DNA of 64,000 nucleotides from Phlebiopsis flavidoalba. Taxonomy: Eukaryota; Basidiomycota; Agaricomycetes; Polyporales; Phanerochaetaceae. Location: NCBI GenBank assembly GCA_035772785.1, contig JAOCPU010000027.1, positions 1 to 64,000 on the forward strand, written 5' to 3'. Below the pieces are notes generated by a model, which saw nothing but the letters and a program-made list of their open reading frames with translations, made no database searches and was not told the origin of the DNA. Shown here in pieces: positions 36,439 through 48,516 of the stretch. Every line of letters starts with the position of its first letter. The first letter of the stretch is position 1. Both the position numbers and the translations under genes were made by a program.

Positions 36439-36659
36439 GTTGAAATGAAGTTGCGAAGACGCGAAGCAGAGAGGGCGGAAATGAGGGGGGGAGAGAGAAA
36501 GCTTCCGACAGGAGAAAAATTGTGCGATAGCAAGGCATTTATCGATACAGGAACGTGCTTATGTAAACAAGATGCATGCTGTGGTACAGGCGCTTTCCGC
36601 GGATTGCTACAACGAGGCTCCGGAGTCTGGGTGGTACAGTGAGACAGCTAAGGAGACAA

Positions 36660-39600
36660 CTATTGGATATTGAGACGCTGCAGAGGGGGTAAAACGTCAG
36701 CGGGTTCCCCCATGTTTGCCTCAGTAGCTGGAGTAAACGTACCGGCTTCAGAGCCTTGATAAGAAGCCATTCCTCATTGGAAAACGTCGGCCTTGAACGA
36801 TGCCTGAAAGATGCGAGTGAACACTTCTGCCAGATGACAAGAACATGCTAGGGCTACCTTGAGTACGTCGATACTCTGCCGGGTGATGTGACTATAGATC
36901 TCGTCCTTCTCTTCGAAGTGCCGGCCGAACATCTTTGCTGACTCGTAGACAGCATGCTCAATCTTGACGGCAACACCACCTCCGGCTTGCGACTTCTTGA
37001 CTACATCAAAAGTCTTATGGTTGATCTCCAATGACGTGCTGAATACGATAGTTAGCCTCAAGAGACAATATTATGTGGGTAAGCCTACATCTTGCCCAGG
37101 TCGATAATCTCTTTCTTTTGTGTCTCAGGGTCGACCTTGACGACACACAGTGGAGTGCCAACACGTAGTGTGCCATCAAGAATGTCTACACCAAGGATGA
37201 TCGGATCACGCTTAGCAAAACAGGCAATTGTCTTGAGACGACAAGGCCACACCGCTTGAGGTGCAGCATCCCGTCGTTTGGCTTCCAGGATCTCGGCATT
37301 GTACGCAGTGAAGGCGTCAAACAAGTGATAGATGATGTCAGCTAGTAGAGCATTAACTGGGGTTTCATATCGAAAGGACTGGCGTACCCTTGAACAGACG
37401 GATACCCATCTCCTCGGCAAGCCGCTCCGCGTCTTTGTCCACGGTGACATCGAAACAGAGGATACATGCTAGCTCCTTTGCCTTCTCCAGCATGGTCGCC
37501 GCGCGCATGACATCCTTCTTGGGACGGGACCGATGTTGATACCCGAGACAGGAATTTTGCTCGACTTGAGGAAGTCCAACAAGGCCTCGAGAGATCCCAG
37601 AGTACTGGCCTGAACGCAGACGCCCCGTCCCGACTTGTCGATGGGAGTTCAATAGAGTCGTAAGGTCTGTCATGACCTCGTCCATCAAGTCTTCCTCATC
37701 ATCATCGGGTCCAACGACCAGCAGACGAGAGCCAGCAATGGCCTTCTCAAGATCAGGGGCAACAATCTTAAAACACCCATCGCGGCTGATTGATCTCCTG
37801 TGTGGTGAACATATTGCGCCTATTGCCATCATAAGTTGGCGTACTCCGTCCGTGGTAAGAAAATAGACATGCCTTGATACGAAGTTCGCGTAATGGGTTG
37901 TGGCGTAGAGAAGGCACGAACTTGGGTAACGATAGGACCGTTGAGACCGCGCACACCACAATCTTGTCGCCACTCATAAGGATACCGTTAGAAGAGGGAC
38001 AACGTCGATCGTTTGTACCGAGACCTTCAATAACCTTGACCTCGAGAACCGTACACTCGAGCTCAGAGAGGTACATGAGCCTGTCCGACATACGTTGCTG
38101 CGTGAGGTTGACAAGAAGCATGATCATGTCGGGGACACCTTCTCCAGTGATAGCCGATGTTGGGACCAGGGAACATTACGCGCGAAGTTCTTGTTTTCGT
38201 AGTAAAGGACGGCGTTCAAACCCTGTTCAGCGAAAGCGAGAATGGTTTTCTGTAACCGGTCTTCAAACTCGCGCTGGACAGCGCGCTTCTGCTTGGCCAG
38301 AGAACTTCGGAAGTCATTGTCAGGAATGGTTTCCCAACCGTACATACGATCGATCTAAACGTGGTCAGCAAAGGATATGGCTGAAAGACTGCGCACTGCT
38401 TACTTTATTGAGAGCGACAATGAATGGCGTCTTCCTGTCCCTGAGAAGGCGCAAAGATTCCAGCGTTTGCGGCTCCAAGCCGTGCTATAGATGTGCGGGT
38501 GAAAAACCGAGGACGGAGATAGGCGGAAACAAGCCTACCATAATATCGACGACTAGGATAGCAATGTTACACAAAGAGCTGCCACGGGTACGGAGTTTAG
38601 TGAAGGACTCGTGACCTGGTGTGTCGATGACAAGGAGACCAGGAATCTTGTATTCTTGTTTGTTATCCTGGAAAGATGTCGGTCATCAATCAGCTAGACA
38701 GACATGAGGATGTGATTATCACCTTGTTAAGCACGGGCGGTTTTTGTACGGATGGCCTCCACCGGGAAGTATGTTGCACCGATTTGTTGGGTGATACCTC
38801 CGGCTTCGCCTTCTTGTACATTGGTTTGGCGAATCTGCGCCACTGAGCGGGAGTGCTGATAGTATTACCTTCTGACGTACCTTGTCCAGAAGCTTCGTCT
38901 TTCCTGTGTCGACGTGTCCGAGAATACAGCAAATCGGGCTGCGGAGGTTATCTTTACTGCGAGCCGCTAGCGCCGCCTCGTGAGCTTGTTTCCTGCGCTC
39001 AACAGCTTCGGCCTTCCTCTTCGCAGCAATTTTTGGGGTAGTAGTCATCTCATCAGAGTCAGAGTCAGAATCAGAATCGGAGTCAGAGTCAGAGTCATCT
39101 GAGTCGTCTTCGGACGACGATTCTTCAGAACTTGACTCCTCTTCACGTGGCTTTTTCGCAGAACTAGCTTTAGTTGCCTCAGACTTCTGTGCACTAGCCG
39201 TGGCAGGCGCGTCTTTTGGTGTATTTTTTTTGCGCAAGAGTGGTCGCCTTGGCGGAACCGTTGGCTAATAATCAACGATGGTCAGAACTAAGACAGACCA
39301 TGATAACGTGTGGACCAACCTATCGGCTTTGACTCGACCTTCTCCTCGTCGCTACTATCATCCCAAGCGTCCTTAACGCCGTCTGCTTTCGCGGCCTCAT
39401 CGTCACTGCTGGCATCCCCATTCGTCCTTGACGTTCTCTGCGTTGAGGGTAGTTCCAGCTGGAGAAGGCTGTTGTTCGGAAACAGTGGTTGTAGCTTCAC
39501 GAGCAGGCGATGGATCTCGAGTCGTTGGAGCACTGTCTGCGGTAAGCAGTGGTGGGGCTTCTTCTTGCGATTTTGCGTAAACAACCTTTTTCGGTTTCTC

Positions 39601-41027
39601 AACGCTCTGCTGCTGAAGGCCTTCCACGACCACACCAGAAGCGAGAAGCGCCTGCTTGCGCAACTCTGCTGCACGTTGCTCTTCTTTTGCTTCTTCGTCA
39701 AAAGCCGGCCTTCCTTCTTTGCCAACTCACGTTTGGCCTACGACATATCAGCAACCGAGCTAAGCTTTGTGAAGATGACCGGAGGCTACCTTCTCTTTCT
39801 CTTTCTTTCTCTGCTTCTCTTCCTCCTTCTTGCGGGCTTCCTCCTCTGCGCGTCGTTCCTCTTCTTCGATACGTTGACGCTCTTCTTCCTCCCTGCGTCT
39901 AGCCTCTTCCTCAAGCCGCTTTTTCTCTTCCATCATGGCTTTCAGGGCGGATATACCTGCTCCTCCCTTTTTTTTCTTGGTCGGCGCTGTAGGTGCAGGT
40001 GCGTCATCCTCCTTCTTGGCCTTCTTCTTCTTCTTCTTCTTGGAGGGGCACCGGCTGCCGCACCCTCTCCCTCCGTCCTCATCATCGTCCTGCTTGTCAA
40101 CCGAAGGTCAGCAGGCGAGGCCTCCGGGGCTGGTTCCGGCTCTGCGGCAGCGTCTTGGGTGGTCTTCTTTGCTGCGGCTTGAGCCTTTTTCTTTGCCTGT
40201 GAGGAGACTTTAGGGCATACGTTTATGGGTCCTCGGAACGGCACCTACCTTCTCACGCTCCTTCTTGGAGTTTCTCCTTCTCCTTCTTGGACAGTAACTT
40301 GGGAGCATTACCTTCCTCGCCATCTTCTTCATCGTTCCCCGCACGCGGTTCTACGTTCTCTGTTGGCGTTGCAGGCGCAGGGGATGCTGTGTAGTTATAG
40401 GGTCTGTGTTTGTCACTTCTATAGCGACCGCATGCATACATACCTTCTGGTGTATCATCCGCCTCCTCCTCGTCCTTCTTGCCCTTCTTGCCCTTGCCCT
40501 TTTTGCTCCCTTTCCCCTTCACAGGACCCCATTCCTCGTCCGCGAGGTCCTCAGCAGTGACTTCTACAGGTTTCTTGGAGTCTTCAGCTTCTCCATCTTC
40601 TTCGGTTACATTTTGCGCTAGCTCAGCGCCCTTCTTGTTCTTTTTCTTGTCCTTCTTGCCTTTGGAGGCTTTGATAGCGGACTATCATACAGTATGTCAG
40701 TGGCAGCATATGCTGCAAGCTATTCGATGTACCATTAGGCCACCGAAATCCTCTTCCTCTTCTTCCGGGGCAGCTTCCTCGATACCGAGAGCAGCGGGGG
40801 GGGAGAAGGGCGAGAAGCCAGGCTTGCTGTTGGATTGAGAGACACTACCCTCATCTGTGTCCCCAGATATCAGGTTTGTTGCCAGCTACAGATGTGCCAG
40901 CACTCTCCCTAGCGAGCAAGAGAAATCGGTCACGGCCACAGTTGTGTGATTAATTGTTAGAAAAACGCACCAGAAAGTCATCATCGTCCTGCTTCTTGCC
41001 CTTTTTGCCCTTGTTTTTGGGTGCCAT
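36660..41027 (-). CDS. eIF5B: Eukaryotic translation initiation factor 5B
   Basis: A translational GTPase (IF2 homologue) that joins the 60S subunit to the 48S complex in the cytosol. The start [18 protein letters not shown] at 41027 is the conserved eIF5B N-terminus. Residues from 41000 down to 39050 form a Lys/Glu-rich disordered region with several KKEKEK blocks and an SD-repeat at 39045-39110. The G domain follows: G1 [12 protein letters not shown] (about 38890-38925), the ITQQIGAT switch (about 38775-38800), DTPGHESF (about 38600-38630), [12 protein letters not shown] across an intron (38330-38415) and TGEGVPDMI (about 38120-38150). Later come [15 protein letters not shown] (about 37145-37190) and [20 protein letters not shown] final intron of about 66 bases, ending at about 36679, leads to LKPRLNIQ and the stop at 36660-36662. 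Many single-base frame changes interrupt it. Confidence 0.93.
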
Positions 41028-41342
41028 GTTGATAGATCAAGTGACTTAGCGATCCGAGCTTTACAACAACGAAGATGAGAGGGCCACAATGTGTAGAAAG
41101 GCGAGACCAGAGATGTAAGAGGTACAAGACAGAGTATATGCCGAGCGAACTCGAGATCCGGCGATCAATTGACGGCTCCGAATCTCATAAGCGCTTTACG
41201 ATTAGATCCATGATCCATCCAATCCCAGACGCTCCCGAACAGCTCCCCGAACGCTCCTGAGTCCGCGCCGCGCCGCCTCTCACTTCGAGCGTTCGGACCT
41301 ATACTACGAAATCGTTGAAGCTTTGCGTTACCGACGTCATTG
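41028..41342. promoter_or_regulatory. Bidirectional promoter between eIF5B and ARL2
   Basis: This 315-base gap lies between divergent starts. It includes a CCGAACAGCTCCCCGAACG repeat-like stretch near 41235-41253 and CGCCGCGCCGCC near 41267-41278, fitting a GC-rich housekeeping promoter. No TATA box is evident. Confidence 0.4.
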
Positions 41343-42192
41343 GTGGGATTGCTGACAATTATCAGAAAGAATCGCCAGAAAGAAAAGAGATGCGTATATT
41401 GTTCCTGTGAAGAGCGATGCACATCCAGTTTAGCAGCCACGTCTAATCGCATCAGTGGGCTAGACAATGCAGGCAAAACCCACAATACTTAAAAAACTCT
41501 AAAACGGAGAGGATAATTATAGAAGTTAGCCCTACTTTGGGCTTCAATATCAAGACATTTCATGCACGGAAGGTCCGTTGACTAAATCAATGATGAAGCA
41601 AGGAAGTAGTGCGCTGAACCATTCAGATATACATTGAATGTCTGTAAGGAGCACTCGTTGTCCCCCTGTCTGCAAGGGCATTGCTAATGCACGAGCTAGG
41701 GGATGTGGGAGGACAGCGAAACGCTTAGACCTTACTGGCGCAACTATTTTGAACAGACCGATGCCATTGTTTGGGTGGTCGACTCCGTGGATCGCATGCG
41801 GATGGAAGACTGCAAGACCGAATTGCACAATCTGCTCCTAGAGGATGTCAGCTCTCTGTCTCTGTATAATTGAATGTCCAAATCCCTGAATCTTTCGCAG
41901 AGGGCTGGCGGGGGCGTCGCTCCTCATCCTCCGCGAACAAGCAAGACATTCAGGGTTCATCAAGTCCTCAAGGCATCCGCGATGTGAGCAAGGCTCCTAA
42001 ATTTTGTCCCTGAGACGTCCGCTGACCAGATTTTTTTACCCCTCCTAGGCTCTTGATCTCCAGTCCATCAAATCACATCGTTGGAAGATATTACCATGTA
42101 GTGCGGTGACTGGAGATAACTTGGTGGAGGGACTTGACTGGTCGTGGGCGACGTCGCAGACCGGATATATTACAGTGCTACTGAGATACAGA
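41343..42192 (+). CDS. ARL2: ADP-ribosylation factor-like GTPase ARL2
   Basis: ARL2 (yeast Cin4, S. pombe Alp41) is a small GTPase acting with tubulin cofactors in tubulin folding. The N-terminal helix [14 protein letters not shown] starts at 41346. The expected ATG reads GTG at 41343, probably a base error. After an intron come G1 [13 protein letters not shown] (about 41457-41483), [14 protein letters not shown] switch I remnants (FNIKTF at 41543-41560), YTLNV (41628-41642), [13 protein letters not shown] in which one lost base hides VGGQRTLRPYW, and [18 protein letters not shown] (about 41740-41795). The G4 ANKQD lies near 41935-41950, and CSAVTGDNL (G5) near 42097-42120. The C-terminal helix [15 protein letters not shown] reaches about 42190; no in-frame stop follows there, so the end is approximate. 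Length of about 185 residues fits the family. Confidence 0.86.
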
Positions 42193-42376
42193 AGCCCGCG
42201 AGATCACGGAGCTTCAGTACGCACGGGTGGTTCTGCAATCGGTATATCGATGTAGTTCTGCTCTTTGCCAGCGAAGCAAATTTGACAAGCACGAGCGTTT
42301 TACTTCGACGGCGGTGTGTCTGTTCTCCCTTACTGAACTCTGACCATCTTGCATTACAAGGCACTTTGGTCTGCAG

Positions 42377-42877
42377 TCATATGTTATACCTTAGGGACAC
42401 AGGACACGATACCCTCCGTCTATAAGGCCTCGGAACGTGGTGCCCAACGCTACCCCCCGTATTGATGTCTGCTCTTTCCCGCACCTGTTTGATAGTAGTT
42501 CCACGGTTCACACCCGGCCAAAAGCCCGTTCCGAGGGATGCTCGCATGATACTCACTGCATCCTCAAGTCCAAGGGAATGAAGCTTAGAAATCTGTCCAT
42601 CCAGAGTAAATCTGTAGAGACTAGTGAGAACGTACACTCGCCATTTCCCACTCAATGGCGAGCTGCAGCGGTGCAAAACTGTCCCCCCAGTCCCGCCGAG
42701 AAGCCCTTGTTGACTAGTAATCATCTTCTGCTCCACGCGGGGGGGCCGAACGTCGAAGACATAACACTCTTCGGCGCATGACCGGACGGCCCGCCGAACG
42801 ACCCTCAACTGGGCATGCATTATAATGCCCGATGATCGTTGTCCGAATAGGTTCGCGTGAGAACCGACATAGAGCAA
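42377..42877 (-). CDS. Uncharacterised protein, possibly NTF2-like
   Basis: This is the longest uninterrupted minus-strand frame between ARL2 and the CFA synthase gene (166 codons). Near its middle is the stretch WRVYVLTSLYRFTLDGQISK, which resembles the strand-turn at the end of NTF2/SnoaL-like folds in fungal small proteins. Nothing else is diagnostic, and a 114-codon plus-strand frame overlaps it. The true start may be upstream towards 43260, with frame changes. I treat it as a possible real gene of unknown function. Confidence 0.3.
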   Translation of the reverse strand: MLYVGSHANLFGQRSSGIIMHAQLRVVRRAVRSCAEECYVFDVRPPRVEQKMITSQQGLLGGTGGTVLHRCSSPLSGKWRVYVLTSLYRFTLDGQISKLHSLGLEDAVSIMRASLGTGFWPGVNRGTTIKQVRERADINTGGSVGHHVPRPYRRRVSCPVSLRYNI

Positions 42878-43289
42878 CTCTAGACAGGATTTATAGCACT
42901 ATGGATCCGGATCACCGTGACCGCGATCACTTTGCCGACTACATGACAACAAGAAGGGTGGCGTTAGGCGTATGCTTAGGTTAAAGAAGCACGTTATCGG
43001 AGGTCTGCGAATCAACCAGATGCTCGCCGAGATGTCTTTCTCAACCACATGATCAGTTCATTTACACGGCTGCGTACGTATACATAGAGACAAGGGGTAT
43101 GTACCTATCACCGACGTTCTTAAAATTAGGTTCCTTCCGTCATGCAACTCCCGGCGAATTGACCAACGACCTGCGCCATAGATGAATAACGAAAAACTCC
43201 GCTACGCGAAATTGTGGTGGAGAGCCACCGTCGCTATACACGCGTGGGACGATCGTCTGCTGCAAAGGGGTCAGAATAATTTTGCACGC

Positions 43290-45082
43290 GCAGCCGTTGC
43301 CTGGAACGCACCGCACGAATGAATGTCAGCATGTGACACGTAATGTATCCTCTCGTAAAACCTTCTCCGGCATAGGCAAAGAAGTATTCCCATTTGCGCT
43401 TGAAAATTGCATATTCCGAAGGGTCTTTGAGGGCGGGATTTTTCGCGGCAACAAGATGTTGCTGAAGGTTAGCTGCAAGTCTTCGACCCCATGTACGTAA
43501 GGTGCGCGGGTAATCTAGGTAATCCTATAAAAACGGTGGTCATCGTACGCACATGGGAAGGCTTACGAGCTGCGTGGTTTTCGACACTTTCGAGCGTGAA
43601 ATCTTCCTCGCGAGGACGAATTGACGGCTTGCACGAGCGTTGTAGCTGATGGCAAGCATGAATTGGGCCACATGTATTACGCATGAAGTCCTGGGGCCTA
43701 CGATTTGAACAGTCAGCGAGTGTATCATCCCCCAAATGTTTACTCACTGGTACCCAGTGTATCTTGACTCGGGGAAGGTGGAGGAACTGATGACTATCGT
43801 GGCGTTGTTCGGCTTGAGGGCGTAGTCCCCACGAGTTTGAAGTATTCTTGATAGTGCTTTCATGCTCACGTGAGACCGGAGAGAATTAATAATGTATGGG
43901 GTCCAACATACCTGCGATCCCACCATGTTTCCAACATCTCGATGCTGATGAAGGCGTCGAAAGCATGCGCAAAATCCGCAGGAATATCGCGATAGTCCAT
44001 GAGGTGAATACGCACACGACCTTGCAAGCCGGCTGCTTTAATTCGTTCTTCGGCAAGAGTTTTCTGCTCAGCTGATAGCGTCAAGCTATCTATATCTCAC
44101 ACTCATAAGTGCGCGCCGCCTGCAAAAGGCAGTCCAGCGTAGATTCAATCTTTCCAATTAGTCGGACTAGTCACCTCGATAGCCAGGCCTCCCCAGCCTG
44201 AGCCAAACTCCAACACTCGATCGCCAGGGCGAATTTTGTCAGGGGCTTTTGACAGTACGTGGTGGATCTTCCTCCGTTGCGCAACCTCAAGATCGTTCTC
44301 GGGTAGAGAACCCAGTCCAACAGGTCTCCGTCCACGGGCCGCCTTCCTCATCTCCCCAAAGAGCGCAAGAGTACATCATCTCTTTGCTTAAAAATGCCTA
44401 ATGGCTTCATCAGATGGAGAAATTGGAATGCAAACCGGGGATCCATGCCTGGAATAGTTCATTGGATTGATCATAGCTGGAGATCGCGTTTAAAACGAGC
44501 CTGGGAGCGTGATTGCCCAAATGCTGCGATGTAAAAGCCGGATAAAGTGGAATAAGCCCGCCCGAGCCGAGAGGACAACAATGCCATCTCCGCTTGGTTG
44601 TCTAAACCACAACTCGGGGGACCATTAATTGATTTGAAATTGATAAGCATAAGGTATCAAACGTACGTGCATCACACCTGGCAAGTTATCAATCTGTATA
44701 TCGCCCAGCATGTAGGCCTCGCTAACTAAGATTAGTTAGTATATATTCCTCAGCGCAGTTTGGAGCAAACATACAGCCTAAGTCACCGGAGCTGTGTGGC
44801 ATCAGTATGCTAGGCGTGTTTGAGGGAATGAGACACTTACAGGAATATTCGCGAACCAGAATGTATCGTTCAAGATTCGGACATGAACGCAATCACTCGT
44901 CTTCGTTCTGGTCCCCGAAAATAATAAATGCCGTCTATGGTCTTCGACACAGAGATAACCGTGTTTGAGAGCATCATTGAGAAAGGTTCAAAAATGGGAG
45001 GACTTGACTATAAGGCATCATGAGACGACTGTTATCAACAAAATGAGAGTCTGCTCACTCACCAGTTGACAAAAAGATCCAT
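43290..45082 (-). CDS. Cyclopropane-fatty-acyl-phospholipid synthase-like methyltransferase
   Basis: A SAM-dependent methyltransferase of the CFA/mycolic-acid cyclopropane synthase family, acting on unsaturated acyl chains of phospholipids. The N-terminal part starts MDLFVN at 45082 (before an intron) and continues MMPYSQVLPFLNDALKHGYL, then HVRILNDTFWFANI (about 44855-44895) and YMLGDIQIDNLPGVM (about 44670-44715). The SAM-binding motif VLEFGSGWGGLAIEV is at about 44175-44220. LTLSAEQKTLAEERIKAAGL and MDYRDIPADFAHAFDAFISI (about 43930-44000) are typical of the fold. Later pieces are YFKL, PESRYTGYQ, and FKRKWEYFFAYAG and YITCHMLTFIRAVPG near 43310-43405. The last is close to the C-terminus, whose stop I could not place. 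Fungal members can make cyclopropane or branched lipids; the exact product is unknown. Confidence 0.85.
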
Positions 45083-48000
45083 TTGCGCGGAGAAGGGACA
45101 CCGTGAGTGTCAAATATGCTCAGCCAAAATGCTCATTTGCACATGCAAAAACTTCACGATGGTGAGCTCGGCCAGCCGCCCCCTACGAGCTAAATCGACT
45201 ATGTGCGGTCATACTGGTGGAGGCTCTCAATGAGTGGTGCTGGGTACACGGAACAGTAATGTGAGTGAGCTTATATGTATGCTAGAATCGATCGTGCACA
45301 TTATTAACCAGCTAAGCCACATATCGGAAATAATTATTCGGTACAGAAAAGACAGCAATCTCCGTTGGATGGAGCGGACATCAGCCCCCTTACACCCCAC
45401 AGGGACAAGTCATAAAACAGCGCTGTTTGAGTGGAAAAGCGTGCAAACTTCGAGCAACGGGGCGTCAAAACAAAATAGAACCCAGAAGACCTCAAACCAA
45501 ACGACGCAAAACACAGTAACCACCCAGCACATAAAACCAAAAGAAATACCAACACATAGGCACCTAATCACACCAAAAAGAGCTAAGAGCTCACTACGCA
45601 GCCACTTCACCCTTAGAGTGAAGTGTAAGAAACTCTCACTCCCAACACCACTTAGCTTCATTTGAGATTTCCCAAACTTCACGCCCCGAGGTCGTCCATA
45701 GATAGGCCCATCTGGCAGTGTATATTGCCGCGAGTCCGCGAGAGCGTGTAAACACACATTGGTGCGCGTTCGCGCTATCAAAGGAACGGTTCACATAGAC
45801 CAAGCACGAACGGAGGCCTGAGAAACTAGACCGTAGTGATCTTCTCTCCTGGCAGTCGTTTGTTCGGAAATCAGCCCGAATTTGGCCCCAGCTCCGTTAA
45901 CGGTATTGCTCCCGTATCACTTACCAGCTCCATACAATGAGCCCGCGGGCGGCGTAAAGCATAAGGGTCAAAGAGGTTGCCGCGACAAGCGGGGTTTGCG
46001 GCTTGGAATTTTAGTAGATTCTACCGGCTTATCTTGGATATTCCGCCCATGATGCGGAAGTCATGTCTTTCCTTCATTAGTTGAAAGAAGAGGGTTTGTT
46101 TCATCACAAGCTGCTACAAAGAGACCTTGATCGGTACCATAAAGTGATCGCTATAGGCGGCTCAAAACGTAGAATGGTCGTGGAGGAAGCAAAGACCCGT
46201 CTAACGAGTAAAATCATGATAGCTTTCAGCGCGTAGGTTCAGTCCATCCGGGGTCCCTTGTGAACCGACCTTGTGACACGACGACGCCGTTTTGGCAGAC
46301 TACGCTTAGTGTGGCGTTTGCTCTCCGGTCTACACCGAAAATCAAATATCTCGCATCCTGTCATAGTTTCAGTTCCTGTGCGGTACTCTCCATTCCGCCC
46401 GTTTCCGCGCAGGGCCTTGTTGCTCAGAGGGTTTTGCCCTGTTACCTACGATAATGAGGATGCGACCTCTCTCGTACTTTTTTTTTTTTCTATTCACCCT
46501 TTCAACTTCACCTACGCGATCTTTTTCCTAAGAATCTCCATCAACGCGCCAAGACACCCTATAGTAGTAAGTAGCCGCTCAAACATTGTTCATACTGGTA
46601 GAGGGGCCGCTTTCCTGATGGTCTCTTGCCAGGAATTTTTCGCACATCTCATGTAATATACAACAATGAGGACCGCTGGCGAACCGAAATTGTGGGAGTG
46701 ACCGGAACCCACCCTCTCTTTGTTTGGCTCACGAGCAGAGCGATGAACGCAGCTACTCATGTGACGCCGTCGCGTTCTCAGTTCTGACCTTGCCCTGCGT
46801 GGTGACCGATCACAGGTGAGCACTTTCTTTGAGTATATCAGTTCTTCTAGTACAAAACGCGAAACATGTGCTTCTCACCTCATTGCAAGTTGCAATGTTC
46901 ACGTATGGATCCACACCGATGTCGCCTTCGCATCCTAATCATCCTCCCGGCATATCGTATCTATGTACTTCGGGCGTGTAGCCCAAGACTCTTGCAGTAA
47001 CTCTATGCGCTAACTTCTTTTTGAATCCTACCGATATACTTCCGGCCATAGCCTCTATTTCTCAAAAACGACATTGCTATTCCGCTTTCGTCAGTAAGCT
47101 TTCGCGCATTCGACTTACGGCCCGCACGGGCCACGCTCTTTTGGTAGTGAAAAAGCGACACAGTTTTCTCGGTAGCTCTACTACTACCATTTTTATTCAA
47201 ACTTCACTCGTCGGTCCGACAGGGCACCTTGGGCCGAGACTCTGCCCTTCATCACAGCTTCACTTTGATGACTACCTTCCGACTATGCAAGATTTGGATT
47301 TCGCGGCCTATTCGGCACTGCCACGCAAGGAGGCGGATGTGTTTCCAAACTTGCGTCAGACTGATTTTACATCTATGGAGAAATCTACTGAGGGAGAGAA
47401 ACCTACAGCAGCTTGACTCACTTGTGTGGGTCCTCAATCGAGCGCGTAACAAGCCCTGCGTGTGAACCGAAGGATCATGAAAAACTATAATTAAGTAAGG
47501 GGAAACTGCATATCCCAATCTTTATGGACCCGTACTACACCTCGTGTTTGCTTGCCATAAATTTTTCAGATGAATAGCTATTCCCAGTGCATTGCCGGAC
47601 GGCATTCGCGCTCTCTTGAGAGTGCAGGCCCCATTTCGTGGTATTCCTCTGAGTAATCGTGTACGTGTGCCCTCGAGTGTTCCTTCGAATCATAAAGAGA
47701 CAACGTTGTACCTTGGGTACCTGGGGAGAAAGTATATGATGCCAGCGGCGTCCCCGTGCGGATCCCAGCAAGAAGCATCGGGCCATTCCCGGGGCTTTCA
47801 GGGGGGGGGGCGGACACATCCTCTAGGTACGAAATGTATTATGTCGCCTCGATCGATGACCACTCTTCTCGGCGACGACGCCCCCCCGGCCATACATGTC
47901 CTTCAAGCTTTAGACTCTACTTTTGCCTGCGCGCCACTTTGCCTATGCTGTCAGCAGCAATCAGGGTCATAAGCAACAATTGAAGTGCCTTTTGAGCAGC

Positions 48001-48516
48001 CACGGCTGAGAAACCTATGGGGCTCTGGATTCAGATAAATCAGATTGGTACATTGGCGGCAACCGTGACACTACAAATAAGTCAGTGGCTTTGATAGCAT
48101 CGGGTGTGTGCGCGAAAAGGCCCCGTAGCAACCAATGCTCCTAATATTACCCAATCAGCATATAGTCATGATCCTATTGAGGACTAGTCATGGGGACATG
48201 AGCGGGATGACCATCGTCGGTGTGTCATCGTCGCTGGTTCTTGAACTTCCCGTCCCACGGCCTTGCAACCATGTGTAAAGTGGGGTCGGTGGCCTCGAAC
48301 AGTTCCCTTCGCGTGAGTTTTATTAGTCCCTTTGTACGTCAAACGATCCCAATTCTAAGTACAACTGTCACCGCGACCGTGGTAGGTTCAATAGCAGTGT
48401 TGACTGACGATGGTGGTGAATTCTTCTGAACGGGCAGGCAATTCTCACATTCTGCTGGCTTGAATCTAACGTTATTTTAATCGTGTACATCGGTTACTAT
48501 AGCAGGCACGTCTTGC
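45083..48516. other. Long region without a recognised gene
   Basis: This 3.4 kb region lies between the divergent or upstream end of the CFA synthase gene and the GT1-like gene. Candidate coding pieces on the plus strand are 47021-47416 (ending with a charged segment KEADVFPNLRQTDF), 47592-47972 and 48220-48429 (a hydrophobic IPILSTTVTATVVGSIAVL that could be a membrane segment). A 79-codon minus-strand frame, 47578-47817, is rich in His, Ser and Glu. None matches a family I know. Pyrimidine-rich tracts at 46460-46560 (a 13-base T run near 46478) resemble a promoter or leader. Confidence 0.4.
45440..45625. repeat. A/C-rich low-complexity stretch ending in a perfect hairpin
   Basis: From about 45455 to 45590 the plus strand is almost all A and C, with very few T or G, unlike its surroundings. 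At about 45602-45624 the inverted repeat CACTTCAC / GTGAAGTG frames a 7-base loop. It falls in a region without a recognised gene. It could be simple-sequence DNA or a basecalling artefact like the A-rich block at 32101-32336. Confidence 0.45.

Noticed and set aside
39310..40182. 290-codon plus-strand open frame, rich in Leu, Phe and Ser
   Set aside because: It is the antisense of the Lys/Glu-rich part of eIF5B; such codons read in reverse give Leu/Phe/Ser runs without stops.
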